This document shows, piece by piece, positions 28,686 through 36,843 of a stretch of 64,000 nucleotides of DNA. Origin of the DNA: Campylobacteraceae bacterium (GTDB taxonomy: Bacteria > Campylobacterota > Campylobacteria > Campylobacterales > Sulfurovaceae); contig JALVUD010000002.1 of NCBI GenBank assembly GCA_027035765.1, positions 62,001-126,000 of the forward strand, in the 5' to 3' direction. The notes below the pieces were generated by a model. The model made no database searches, was not told the DNA's origin, and saw nothing but the letters and a program-made list of their open reading frames with translations. The position numbers were made by a program, and so were the translations under genes. Each line of letters begins with the position of its first letter. Position 1 is the first letter of the stretch.

Positions 28686-28758
28686 CGCCAACAAGGTGCT
28701 GCACACGGACGGCAATTCCTCTGCGCTCCATAGCGGCAGGTGAGCTTTGTCGTTAAAC
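28686..28758 (+). other. attC-like recombination site
   Basis: The sequence has attC architecture: outer AAC (in CGCCAAC, 28686-28692) and GTT (in GTTAAAC, 28752-28758); inner arms GCTGCAC (28698-28704) and GTGAGC (28740-28745) that pair with one extrahelical G; unpaired central spacers AAGGT and TTTGTC; and a hairpin-forming terminal region. Crossover would fall between G 28752 and T 28753, eight bases before the holB stop. No integrase gene is in the window. Confidence 0.7.
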
Positions 28759-28760
28759 TC

Positions 28761-29399
28761 TCACAACCGTCGATGCTTCTTCCGACGTTTCGCCAACAAC
28801 TTCAACAACACCGCCGTCAGGACAAAAGATCCCGGCGATCCCCGATCCAGGGCCCGCACCCCGTCGCGGAAGGTATCCAGCGCCCGCTCGTCCAGATCGT
28901 AGGCGCCGCTGGCCAGGGCCTCTTTGAGCAGACGCTCCACGATTTTCCTCGCCTCTGAGGCTCCGATGCGGTTGTGGCGCTGCAGAAACTCGTAGACCGA
29001 TCCGATCTCCAGGGTCGCCAGGTCCAACCCCAGCGGCTCCTCTTCGCTCTCCCGTTCCAGCACCCGGATCGGGAGTCGGGAGCGGATCGTCGGCAGTACC
29101 GAAGCCTTGGAGCGAAAAAGGAGGATGAAACTCTTTTTGGGGGGAGGTTCCTCGATCACTTTGAGGAGCTTGTTCTGGACCACTTCGCTGAAGGTCTCGC
29201 CGGCCAGGAGGATCACCTGCTCCTCTTCACTGGCCAGATAGGCCTTTTCCAGAGCCAGCTCCACATCCTCGACCTTGAAGCTCCCCTCCCGCAGGATCGG
29301 GATCAGCCGCACCCCCGCCTCCTGGGCCTGCTGACGCAACCGCTCGGCCGTCTCTTCGACACGTGAGGTGATCAGCACCTGGCTCTGAAGCGTCTCCAT
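28761..29399 (-). CDS. holB: DNA polymerase III delta' subunit HolB
   Basis: Short clamp-loader subunit of 212 residues, the size seen in Helicobacter. It keeps the delta' core: VILLAGETFSEVVQNKLLKVIEEPPPKKSFILLF and the IRSRLPIRVL segment, an SRC-like sensor region. Residues near the end are very basic (LAKRRKKHRRL). Its start shares one base with the hobA stop. In Helicobacter folP follows directly; here its stop borders the attC-like site. Confidence 0.9.
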   Translation of the reverse strand: METLQSQVLITSRVEETAERLRQQAQEAGVRLIPILREGSFKVEDVELALEKAYLASEEEQVILLAGETFSEVVQNKLLKVIEEPPPKKSFILLFRSKASVLPTIRSRLPIRVLERESEEEPLGLDLATLEIGSVYEFLQRHNRIGASEARKIVERLLKEALASGAYDLDERALDTFRDGVRALDRGSPGSFVLTAVLLKLLAKRRKKHRRL

Positions 29400-29944
29400 C
29401 AGTCCAACGCCACCTCGTTGAATAGCGCCGCCTCCACCGTCCTATCGAAGAGCCGGTAGAGCTGTAGCAGCTTGATATCCAGCTGCGGATCATGCCGGCG
29501 CAGGGTGAAGCTGCCGGGAACCTGCTCATCCAGGAGCCAGAGCAGGTTTGTGTCGTTGCGGTAGGCGATCTTGGTGTAGCGGTGGCTCCCCTCGCCGATA
29601 TACCAGAGCAGATAGCCGCCGGGGAAGGAGATCTCCAGCATATCCTCCAGCAGCTGCAGATCCTGGCTGCTCTCGATCTCCTGAAGATTGGGAAAGATCT
29701 GCGCCAGCGGGTAGAAAGGGACGTAGGGGCGGTGGCGCTCCGGGCGGTTGATGGAGCCCATAATGTAGTGGGCGAACCACTCCCGGCCGGGATCGGTCAG
29801 TACCAGGACCGTCTGCCCCTCCAGGATCCGGGCAACGGCGCTCTTGACCGGCGGGACCCAGTCGAAGCGAAACTCCTCCATCCAGCTGAAATCGGAATTT
29901 TCCGACCGGATCGCCGAGAGGGTCCACTCCAGGAGCTGCTGCAT
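29399..29944 (-). CDS. hobA: DnaA-binding initiation factor HobA
   Basis: Functional counterpart of DiaA that scaffolds DnaA at the origin, found only in Campylobacterota; 181 residues. It begins MQQLLEWTLSAIRSEN and has the sugar-isomerase-like core (TVLVLTDPGREWFAHYIMGSIN, PFYPLAQIFPNLQEIES, GGYLLWYIGEGSHRYTKIA). Its place between lysC and holB matches Helicobacter, which makes the call firm. The genes overlap or abut, so it is in one operon with them. Confidence 0.92.
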   Translation of the reverse strand: MQQLLEWTLSAIRSENSDFSWMEEFRFDWVPPVKSAVARILEGQTVLVLTDPGREWFAHYIMGSINRPERHRPYVPFYPLAQIFPNLQEIESSQDLQLLEDMLEISFPGGYLLWYIGEGSHRYTKIAYRNDTNLLWLLDEQVPGSFTLRRHDPQLDIKLLQLYRLFDRTVEAALFNEVALD

Positions 29945-29946
29945 GT

Positions 29947-31152
29947 TTAGCGGTCCAGCTGGTAGGTTTCGTGCAGGACCCGCACCGCCAGTTCGCCGTA
30001 CTTCTCGTCGATGATCATGGAGATCTTGATCTCGCTGGTAGAGATCATCTCGATATTGATGTTGTTCTCCGCCATGGCGCTGAAGGCTTTGGCGGCGATC
30101 CCGCTGTGGGACTTCATCCCCACCCCGACGATGGAGACCTTGCAGACATTCTCATCGTAGTCGGCACTGCCGATATCGTGATCGAAGCTTCCGATGGCCT
30201 GCTTGGCCCGCTCCAGCTCACTCTGGGGGACGGTGAAGCCCAGGTTGGTGGTCCCTTCCCTGCTGGCGTTCTGGATGATCATATCCACGTTGATCTGCTC
30301 GTCGGCCAGGCGGTTGAAGATCTCGGCGGCGATCCCGGGACGGTCGGTGACGTCCCGCAGGGATACCCGTGCCTGATTTTTGTCCAGGGCGATGCCGCTG
30401 ACAAGTACTGCTTCCATGCTGTCGTTCTCCTCTGCGATGATAGTGCCCGGCCCGTCGCTGAACGAGCTCCTGGCGATGATTTTGACTCCCATTTTCTTGG
30501 CCAGCTCCACGGAGCGGTTCTGCAGGACCTTGGCCCCCAGGCTGGAGAGCTCCAGCATCTCATCGTAGGAGATGTAGTCCAATTTCCGTGCCTTGGGTTC
30601 GATCCGGGGGTCGGTGGTGTAGATGCCGTCCACGTCGCTGTAGATCTCGCAGGCGTCGGCGTGGAGCGCTCCGGCCAGGGCCACGGCGCTCAGGTCGCTG
30701 CCACCCCGGCCCAGGGTGGTCACCTCTCCCTCCTCGTTGATCCCCTGGAACCCGGCGACGATGACGATGTTCCCCTTTTTCAGCTGTTTCTCGATGGCGG
30801 AGGTGTCGATCGACTCGATCCGGGCGTAGGTGTGGGTGCCGTCGGTCCGGATCCCTGCCTGGCGACCGGTCAGAGCCACGGCTCCGTAACCCATCTCCTG
30901 GAGCGCGATGGCCAGCAGCGACGCCGTCACCCGCTCCCCGGAGCTGAGCAGAATATCCATCTCCCGTTTGGAAGGGGTCTTGGAGAAGTGATGGGCATAG
31001 TCGATGAGCTTGTTGGTCTCCCCGCTCATGGCCGAGACCACCACCACCAGATCGTTCCCCTCATCCCGGGCTTTGGCGACCCGCTTGGCCACATTTTCGA
31101 TCCGTTCCAGGCTCCCCACGCTGGTTCCGCCGTACTTCTGAACGATCAACAT
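29947..31152 (-). CDS. lysC: Aspartate kinase LysC
   Basis: First step of the lysine/threonine/methionine/diaminopimelate pathways, 401 residues. N-terminal kinase domain with VQKYGGTSVGS, SSGERVTASLLA and TTLGRGGSDLSAVALA; the tail has two ACT domains (VSLRDVTDRPGIAAEIFNRL, VSIVGVGMKSHSGIAAKAF) for allosteric control by lysine or threonine. The ATG directly abuts the rppH stop. The cluster order rppH-lysC-hobA-holB is conserved in the phylum. Confidence 0.96.
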   Translation of the reverse strand: MLIVQKYGGTSVGSLERIENVAKRVAKARDEGNDLVVVVSAMSGETNKLIDYAHHFSKTPSKREMDILLSSGERVTASLLAIALQEMGYGAVALTGRQAGIRTDGTHTYARIESIDTSAIEKQLKKGNIVIVAGFQGINEEGEVTTLGRGGSDLSAVALAGALHADACEIYSDVDGIYTTDPRIEPKARKLDYISYDEMLELSSLGAKVLQNRSVELAKKMGVKIIARSSFSDGPGTIIAEENDSMEAVLVSGIALDKNQARVSLRDVTDRPGIAAEIFNRLADEQINVDMIIQNASREGTTNLGFTVPQSELERAKQAIGSFDHDIGSADYDENVCKVSIVGVGMKSHSGIAAKAFSAMAENNINIEMISTSEIKISMIIDEKYGELAVRVLHETYQLDR

Positions 31153-31629
31153 CTACAACAATCCTTTTTTGACAAAATAATCGATCACCTGCCGGTAGAC
31201 CCTCCGTTTGAAAAAGGTGATCCGGCGGAACAGCTCGTCCATCTCCACATATCTGTACTCTTCAAACTCCGGAGCCTCGAAGGCATTCAGATCGATCTGC
31301 GCCTCCTCTTTGAGCCGCACCAGAAAATATTTCTGACGCTGGCCTTTGAAAGGGTAACGGCGGGGATTGCGGCTGGCTTTGGGGAAATCGTAGCTGATCC
31401 ATTCGGGATACTCCGCGATGATCTCCACTTCGTCAGTCCCGATCTCCTCTTTCAACTCCCGCAGGAGCGCTTCCCGGGGTGTTTCATCCGCATCGATCCC
31501 TCCCTGGGGAAACTGCCACCCTTTGCGCATCCCTTTGCGCCGGGCAATCATAAACTCACATCGGTCCGGATAGTCTGGCGAGAGTACAATGGCAGCCACA
31601 TTGGGCCTGTAATCTTTATATTTTCCCAT
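31153..31629 (-). CDS. rppH: RNA pyrophosphohydrolase RppH (Nudix)
   Basis: Removes pyrophosphate from 5' triphosphate mRNA ends to trigger decay, 158 residues. The Nudix box is complete, starting FPQGGIDADETPREALLREL and continuing to EEIGTDEV, and YRPNVAAIVLSPDY at the N-terminus is typical of RppH/NudH. I favour the ATG at 31629, since MGKYKDYRPN matches the family start; a TTG two codons earlier is possible. Known as invasion-associated InvA in Helicobacter. Confidence 0.93.
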   Translation of the reverse strand: MGKYKDYRPNVAAIVLSPDYPDRCEFMIARRKGMRKGWQFPQGGIDADETPREALLRELKEEIGTDEVEIIAEYPEWISYDFPKASRNPRRYPFKGQRQKYFLVRLKEEAQIDLNAFEAPEFEEYRYVEMDELFRRITFFKRRVYRQVIDYFVKKGLL

Positions 31630-31743
31630 TGTCAACCCGCTTGCCGCTCCCGGCGTTGTGCCCGGAGCTTCAATTATTTTGATACTATTTTACCCGAAAA
31701 GGGATTACAGCCTTTTGAAACGACGGGAGATTCCTCCGGAAAT

Positions 31744-32796
31744 ATGCTGCTTTATCTTCACATCCCCTATTGCGACTCCAAATGCCACTACTGCAGTTTC
31801 AACTCCTACACCGACCGCTTCGATACCCGGCCGCGCTATATGCAGGCTCTTCAGAAACAGTTGGAACGGGAACTGGAACGTTTTGACGCAAGGGAGGGCT
31901 CCATCGAGACCCTTTTTATCGGCGGCGGGACTCCCAGCACGGTGCACCCCGATCTCTACGCCCCTCTCTTTGAGACCCTGCGCCCCTATCTGGCGGACAA
32001 TGCCGAACTCAGCAGCGAAGCCAATCCCAACTCCGCCTCAGCCCAATGGTTGCGCGGGATGGGCGCACTGGGAATCAACCGCATCAGTTTCGGTGTCCAG
32101 AGCTTCGATGCCGCCAAACTTAAACGCCTGGGACGAGCCCACTCGCCCCGGCAGGCCATCGAAGCGGTCGAAGCCGCCGCGACCGCCGGCTTCAAGCGGA
32201 TCTCCCTGGATCTGATCTACAACTGCGCCGGCGACGACCGGGCGCTGCTGGAGGCGGATCTGGATCGGGCTTTTTCCCTCCCCATCACCCACCTTTCGGC
32301 CTACGAACTCACCATCGAATCGGGCACCCCTTTCGCCCAGACTCCCGAGGCCCGTCAGGAGGATGTTCCCCTGGCCCGCTGGATGGCCGAGGAGATCGCC
32401 GCCCGGGGGCTGCCGCCCTACGAGATCTCCAATTTCGGGGATCCCTGCCGGCACAACCTGGGCTACTGGCGATTGCGGGATTACATCGGCCTCGGGGCCG
32501 GAGCCGTGGGTTTTTTGAAAGATCGGCGTTTCTATCCCTCTCCCTCCATCGACCGTTATCTGGCCGACCCTGCCGCCCATACCGTGGAAGCGCTTACACC
32601 GGAGGATCTCAGGATGGAGCGTCTCTTCCTGGGCCTGCGCTCCCGCATCGGCATCGACCGGGAGCTCCTCACCCCCTCCGAGGAGGAACGGGCAGAACTG
32701 TTGACAAAGGCGGGCAAGCTCCGCCGCCGCCCCGAAGGCTACGAAAATCCCGACTTTTTTCTGGCCGACGAGATCGCTCTCTATCTGTTGGATTAA
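31744..32796 (+). CDS. hemW: Radical SAM heme chaperone HemW
   Basis: 350-residue radical-SAM protein of the HemN family. The iron-sulfur motif is CDSKCHYCSF (CxxxCxxC), followed by GGGTPSTVHPDLY and the HemW-type segment ISFGVQSFDAAKLKRLGR. The length and the lack of a long N-terminal extension point to HemW, a heme-trafficking protein, not to the coproporphyrinogen dehydrogenase HemN. The ATG at 31744 starts MLLYLHIPYC. It is divergent from rppH. Confidence 0.9.
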   Translation: MLLYLHIPYCDSKCHYCSFNSYTDRFDTRPRYMQALQKQLERELERFDAREGSIETLFIGGGTPSTVHPDLYAPLFETLRPYLADNAELSSEANPNSASAQWLRGMGALGINRISFGVQSFDAAKLKRLGRAHSPRQAIEAVEAAATAGFKRISLDLIYNCAGDDRALLEADLDRAFSLPITHLSAYELTIESGTPFAQTPEARQEDVPLARWMAEEIAARGLPPYEISNFGDPCRHNLGYWRLRDYIGLGAGAVGFLKDRRFYPSPSIDRYLADPAAHTVEALTPEDLRMERLFLGLRSRIGIDRELLTPSEEERAELLTKAGKLRRRPEGYENPDFFLADEIALYLLD

Positions 32797-32855
32797 AAAA
32801 TTTCGGTAAAATTGACCCAATTTTCCTCCCCGGGACGGGGAGAGCAAGGAGTCCC

Positions 32856-33392
32856 ATGTTTGGAATGGGTTTCAGCGAAATCCTGATGATCGCCGTGGTC
32901 GCCATTCTCTTCCTCGGGCCCGACAAGCTGCCCGAAGCGATGGTTCAGATCGCCAAATTCATCAACAGTTTCCGCAAGACCATCAACGAGGCCAAGAGCA
33001 CCTTTGAAGAGGAGCTCCATCTCAAAGAGCTCAAAGAGGAGGCCCTGAGCTATCGCCGGAGCCTCGAAGAGACCACCTCGGATATCAGCGGATTCAAACA
33101 TGCCGTCCCCAATCCGGCCCAGGAGCTGGAAGAGGCCCTCCAGGTCGCCCGATCCGGAATGCCGGCCGACCGGCTCAACAGCGAGACCGATCTGCTGGAG
33201 GAGGACGAGGAGGTGACCGAGACACGGCCTGCCGTCACCGACTACAAAGCGATGGCCCGCAAAGCTCTGGCTGAGGCCAATCAGGAAGAAGAAACTTCAT
33301 CGCCACAGGAGAGCGGCGAAGCCGAAACGGCAACGGAACCCGCCCCCCGCCCCCGTGGCTTCAAAAACCTCGACAACGGTTCGGTCTCCTGA
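32856..33392 (+). CDS. tatB: Sec-independent translocase protein TatB
   Basis: 178 residues. N-terminal membrane helix MFGMGFSEILMIAVVAILFLGPDKLPEA with the family FGMGFxE and GPDKLP elements, then an amphipathic helix (IAKFINSFRKTINEAKS) and a long charged tail that ends in a Glu/Pro-rich stretch. It forms the Tat signal-receptor complex with TatC, whose start shares the stop region (TGATG). No tatA gene is in the window, so the pore-forming component must be elsewhere. Confidence 0.92.
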   Translation: MFGMGFSEILMIAVVAILFLGPDKLPEAMVQIAKFINSFRKTINEAKSTFEEELHLKELKEEALSYRRSLEETTSDISGFKHAVPNPAQELEEALQVARSGMPADRLNSETDLLEEDEEVTETRPAVTDYKAMARKALAEANQEEETSSPQESGEAETATEPAPRPRGFKNLDNGSVS

Positions 33393-34540
33393 TGTTCGAG
33401 AGTATGAAACCCCATCTGGCGGAACTCCGCCAGCGTCTGGCCATCTCCGCCCTGGCGGTTCTTGTCGGCTTCATCATCGCCTTTACCTTCCACAATACGA
33501 TCCTGGGCTGGGTCACCAAACCCCTCAATGACGCCCTGGTCCAGGTGGGCAAAATCGTGGAGAAACGGGAGATGGGGACCTGGACGGTTTCGGGGAACGA
33601 AGCCAATACCACCGCCGTCGGAAGCGGCAAAGCCGCCCAAGGGAGCGCACCGGCGCTGCTGCGTAATCATGCCCAAAGTGCCGAAACCCTGCACCGCACC
33701 CTCAAAGAGGCGGCCGCCGCCACCGAAAATCCTCGCCTGCAAAAGCTCCTGCAACAGGCGGCCTCCGCCGCCCAAGAGCTGGCACAAAACAGCCGGATTC
33801 TCCGCCGGGTCCTGGTCGCCGAAGAGAATCTGACCCGGGAAAAGATCGACAAAAAGCTGCGGGAGAAGAGCTTCAACGGGATGATCACCACCCACCAGGT
33901 AGGCGGGGCCTTCTTCGTGGCGCTGAAGGTCTCTTTCTTCGCCGGAATCCTGATGGCCATGCCGGTGATCCTCTGGCAGCTCTGGCTCTTCATCGCTCCC
34001 GGGCTCTACGACAACGAGAAGCGGATGGTTCTCCCCTTTGTGATCGGGGGATCGGTGATGTTCCTCGTCGGCGTTCTCTTCGCCTACTATGTAGTGACCC
34101 CTTTCGGCTTCCAGTTCCTCATCACCTTCGGCTCTTTCCTCTACACGCCGCTCATCAATATCGAGGATTATGTCGGCTTCTTCACCAAGATCCTCATCGG
34201 CTTCGGAATCGCTTTCGAACTGCCGGTCTTCGCCTACTTCCTGGCGCTGCTGGGCCTCATCACCGACAAAACCCTCAAAGATTATTTCAAATACGCTATC
34301 GTCATCATCTTCCTGCTGGCCGCCTTCCTCACACCGCCGGATGTCCTGACCCAGCTGCTGATGGCCGCCCCGCTGATCCTGCTCTACGGCCTCTCCATCC
34401 TCATCGTCCACTATGTCAATCCCTACAAACCCGAAGAGGATGAGACGGAGTACGACAAAGAAGAGGCGGAAGAGGAGGATGAGTTTGAAAAGGCCGAACG
34501 GGAGATGGAGGAGCTCGAACGCGGCTCCGGAGAATCCTGA
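33392..34540 (+). CDS. tatC: Sec-independent translocase protein TatC with long first periplasmic loop
   Basis: 382 residues against about 250 in E. coli. The N-terminus (MKPHLAELRQRLAISALAVL) and the other helices look normal (GGAFFVALKVSFFAGILMAM, FIAPGLYDNEKRMV, FVIGGSVMFLVGVLFAYYV, FELPVFAYFLALLG, FLTPPDVLTQLL). Between TM1 and TM2, about residues 45-170, lies a long Ala/Gln-rich helical insert (AAAATENPRLQKLLQQAASA). An acidic tail of about 35 residues ends the protein. It forms the substrate receptor with TatB. Confidence 0.93.
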   Translation: MFESMKPHLAELRQRLAISALAVLVGFIIAFTFHNTILGWVTKPLNDALVQVGKIVEKREMGTWTVSGNEANTTAVGSGKAAQGSAPALLRNHAQSAETLHRTLKEAAAATENPRLQKLLQQAASAAQELAQNSRILRRVLVAEENLTREKIDKKLREKSFNGMITTHQVGGAFFVALKVSFFAGILMAMPVILWQLWLFIAPGLYDNEKRMVLPFVIGGSVMFLVGVLFAYYVVTPFGFQFLITFGSFLYTPLINIEDYVGFFTKILIGFGIAFELPVFAYFLALLGLITDKTLKDYFKYAIVIIFLLAAFLTPPDVLTQLLMAAPLILLYGLSILIVHYVNPYKPEEDETEYDKEEAEEEDEFEKAEREMEELERGSGES

Positions 34541-35568
34541 TGGCCGATCCCGTCGATCTGCTCACCGAATCCTACGACTACACGCTCCCCTCCGACCGGA
34601 TTGCCACCCATCCGGCAGAACCGGCCGATGCGGCACGGCTGCTGGTCTATGACCGGCGCACAGACGCCCTCACCCATGCCCGGTTTCGGGACCTGCCCGA
34701 CTTTCTCCCCGAAAAGTGCGCCCTCTTTCTCAACGATACCCGGGTGATTCCGGCGCGGATCTTCGGGCACAAACACTCGGGAGGCCGGGTGGAGCTGCTG
34801 CTCAACAAACCGCTGCCTGAGCGGCGCTATCTGGTGATGATCCGAGGAAAGGTCCGCCCCGGAACCCGGCTCCTTTTCGATCAGGGGCTTGAAGCGGAGG
34901 TTCTGGAGCTTCTCCCCGACGGAGCACGGATTGTCCGTTTCTACCAAGGGGATCAAGCAATGGAGTTTGGCGAACTGGTGGAGGTCCTGGAGCGTATCGG
35001 CCACGTCCCCCTGCCCCCCTATCTCAACCGGGAGGACGAAGCGGAAGACCGCCGACACTACCAGAGCCTCTTCGCCCGGGAGGCGGGGGCTGTGGCGGCT
35101 CCCACCGCGTCACTGCACTTCACGCCTCAATTGCTGGAGAGGCTTCAGGAACACCACCCCGCCTACACCCTGACGCTCCATGTGGGCGCCGGAACCTTCA
35201 AGCCTGTCGAGAGCGAAAAGATCCTGGAGCATCCGATGCACTCGGAGTACTTCCGGATCCCTGCCGAAGCAGCAGAGTATCTGCAAAGTAGCGCCCCGCT
35301 TCTGGCCGTCGGGACTACCGTCACCCGTACCATCGAATATTACGTTCGTTCCGGTACAATGGAAGGGGAGTGCGATCTCTTCCTCCATCCCGGCAACCCG
35401 CCGAAGCGGGTCGACCACCTGCTGACCAACTTCCACCTGCCCAAAAGCACGCTGATTATGTTGGTCAGCGCTTTTGTGGGCCGCCAAAAGACCCTGGAAC
35501 TCTATGCGGAGGCGATCCGGGAGGGGTATCGGTTTTACAGCTACGGCGACGCGATGCTGATCTTATAA
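34540..35568 (+). CDS. queA: tRNA preQ1(34) S-adenosylmethionine ribosyltransferase-isomerase QueA
   Basis: Transfers ribosyl from SAM to preQ1 at the wobble base in queuosine synthesis, 342 residues. Family signatures are YDYTLPSDRIATHPAEPADAARLL, FLNDTRVIPARIFG, HVPLPPYLNREDEAEDRRHY, TAPTASLHFTPQLL-like APTASLHFT, LHVGAGTFKPV and VDHLLTNFHLPKSTL. It overlaps the tatC stop (TGATGG), so it is likely in the tatBC operon. Confidence 0.96.
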   Translation: MADPVDLLTESYDYTLPSDRIATHPAEPADAARLLVYDRRTDALTHARFRDLPDFLPEKCALFLNDTRVIPARIFGHKHSGGRVELLLNKPLPERRYLVMIRGKVRPGTRLLFDQGLEAEVLELLPDGARIVRFYQGDQAMEFGELVEVLERIGHVPLPPYLNREDEAEDRRHYQSLFAREAGAVAAPTASLHFTPQLLERLQEHHPAYTLTLHVGAGTFKPVESEKILEHPMHSEYFRIPAEAAEYLQSSAPLLAVGTTVTRTIEYYVRSGTMEGECDLFLHPGNPPKRVDHLLTNFHLPKSTLIMLVSAFVGRQKTLELYAEAIREGYRFYSYGDAMLIL

Positions 35569-35578
35569 GGACGCAAAA

Positions 35579-35740
35579 ATGGACATACTTCTCGAACCCA
35601 AATATTATGTGTTGCATATCGCGATCTTTCTGATCGCCACGGGGCTTATCGCCACGCTCATCCATGAGATGCGCAAACCCAAAAAGGACCCCAACGACGA
35701 CCCGGATACCAAGCGGATGAACGATATGCTGAAAGATTGA
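35579..35740 (+). CDS. Small single-helix membrane protein
   Basis: 53 residues: MDILLEPKYYVLHIAIFLIA begins it, with one hydrophobic helix (HIAIFLIATGLIATLIHEM), then a polar tail of Lys, Pro and Asp (KPKKDPNDDPD) and NDMLKD at the end. An ATG stands ten bases after the queA stop with a weak AAGGACG site inside the end of queA. Composition and codon use match the surrounding genes. I do not recognise the family. It could be an accessory subunit or envelope peptide. Confidence 0.55.
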   Translation: MDILLEPKYYVLHIAIFLIATGLIATLIHEMRKPKKDPNDDPDTKRMNDMLKD

Positions 35741-35786
35741 AAAGCATACCGGCGGTTCATAAAAGTCTCCTCCCTCTCTTCCATGC

Positions 35787-35792
35787 TATAAT
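35787..35792 (+). promoter_or_regulatory. -10 box immediately before the NlpC/P60 gene
   Basis: Perfect TATAAT six bases before the ATG, with no purine-rich ribosome site between. Transcription would begin about at the ATG, giving a leaderless mRNA. Confidence 0.4.
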
Positions 35793-35798
35793 ACTCAT

Positions 35799-36611
35799 AT
35801 GAAAAAATATTATTCTCTCTTTTTTGCCCTCTCGCTTTTGATTTGGTTGGCCGGATGCGGTCCGAAATATGACTACACGATCCACAAACCCAAAGTCCGA
35901 TACCACAAAGCCGACCGGGCAAAGCTCAAAAAACTTCTCGATGCCCAGCTGGGCAAACCCTATGTCTGGGCCGAGGAAGGACCCGACGCCTTCGACTGCT
36001 CCGGACTGGTCTACTACTGCTATGAGAGCATGAATATGAAAGTCCCCCGCATCGCCCGCAAACAGGCCCAGGTCGGTCGTCCCGTCACCCGGGACCAGTT
36101 GCGCTACGGGGATCTCATCTTCTTCGATACCACCCCCAGGCGATCGGGCCAGATCACCCATGTAGGCGTCTATATCGGCAACGGAAAATTCGAACACGCC
36201 GCCAACGAAAAGGAGGGAGTCAAGATCAGTTCCCTCGACAGTCCCTACTACCGCCGGCGCATCAAGCTTTACAAACGCTACCTGCCCGATGAGAGTTCTC
36301 CCTATGCCCCCAGTCTGACCCTCGCCTCCTCCGCCACACCGCCCGCTTCCTGCAAAAAATGCTTCCAGGTCCCCGAGAAGGTTACCGCCAAGAGCGGGCA
36401 TTTCTATATCCAGGTCGGCTCCTTCAAAGGCACCCCCGATCCCGCCTGGCTCAAGCACATCCGGGCCCTGGGCTACGACTACCGTTCCGTCTATGAAGAC
36501 GGTATGCGCAAACTCCTCGTCGGCCCCTTCGCCAGCCGCGAAGACGCTCTGAGCGTCCTGCCCAACACCCGCCAGGAGTTCAACCCCGGCGCCTTCCTGA
36601 AGGAATTATGA
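35799..36611 (+). CDS. NlpC/P60 peptidoglycan hydrolase with SPOR domain, lipoprotein
   Basis: 270 residues. Lipoprotein signal with lipobox LAGC near residue 20; then an NlpC/P60 domain whose catalytic Cys is in DAFDCSGLVYY (about residue 65) and His in ITHVGVYIGNGKFEH; then a linker with CKKC; and a C-terminal SPOR domain (HFYIQVGSFKGTPDPAWLKH ... RKLLVGPFASREDA) that binds denuded glycan at the septum. Likely a cell-wall endopeptidase acting in division. It has its own promoter. Confidence 0.85.
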   Translation: MKKYYSLFFALSLLIWLAGCGPKYDYTIHKPKVRYHKADRAKLKKLLDAQLGKPYVWAEEGPDAFDCSGLVYYCYESMNMKVPRIARKQAQVGRPVTRDQLRYGDLIFFDTTPRRSGQITHVGVYIGNGKFEHAANEKEGVKISSLDSPYYRRRIKLYKRYLPDESSPYAPSLTLASSATPPASCKKCFQVPEKVTAKSGHFYIQVGSFKGTPDPAWLKHIRALGYDYRSVYEDGMRKLLVGPFASREDALSVLPNTRQEFNPGAFLKEL

Positions 36612-36641
36612 ATGGAACCCTCTGAATAAAGTCCGAGAGAG

Positions 36642-36725
36642 GTTTCACTCGATGGCGACAAAGGAGCGCCCAACCCGTGAAACGGGCGCTTGCGTTCGCG
36701 ACTGCCAGAGCTATCGAGTGAAACC
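36642..36725. repeat. 84-bp nested inverted repeat
   Basis: Outer arms are 13 bp and perfect (GGTTTCACTCGAT at 36642-36654, ATCGAGTGAAACC at 36713-36725). An inner stem AGCGCCC/GGGCGCT encloses a further CCCGT-GAA-ACGGG option. The element ends in GGTTGTTTTTC, so on the plus strand it could be a large terminator for the NlpC/P60 gene. Confidence 0.6.
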
Positions 36726-36745
36726 GGTTGTTTTTCAGAGCACTC

Positions 36746-36771
36746 AATGAGGAGTGAGAAATGAGGAATTT
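36746..36771. repeat. Short tandem repeat, GAATGAG family
   Basis: Imperfect units AATGAGG, AGTGAGA, AATGAGG, related to the blocks flanking mqnC. A GCGTTG-CTTCA-CAACGC hairpin follows at 36779-36795. Confidence 0.55.
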
Positions 36772-36804
36772 CGGTTTGCGTTGCTTCACAACGCTTTCAT
36801 TCAT

Positions 36805-36828
36805 CATCCAACATCCACCATCCAAAAT
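36805..36828. repeat. Short tandem repeat, ATCCAAAATCC family
   Basis: Units ATCCAAC, ATCCACC, ATCCAAA just before the ribosome site of the YchJ-like gene. Confidence 0.6.
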
Positions 36829-36843
36829 CGAGAGGATTTTCAA

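Noticed and set aside
29971..32796. A 941-residue plus-strand open frame spanning lysC, rppH and hemW
   Set aside because: Only the last 350 residues (hemW) are real; the rest is antisense to lysC and rppH, with His/Asp/Gly-rich translation typical of the reverse of G+C-rich genes.
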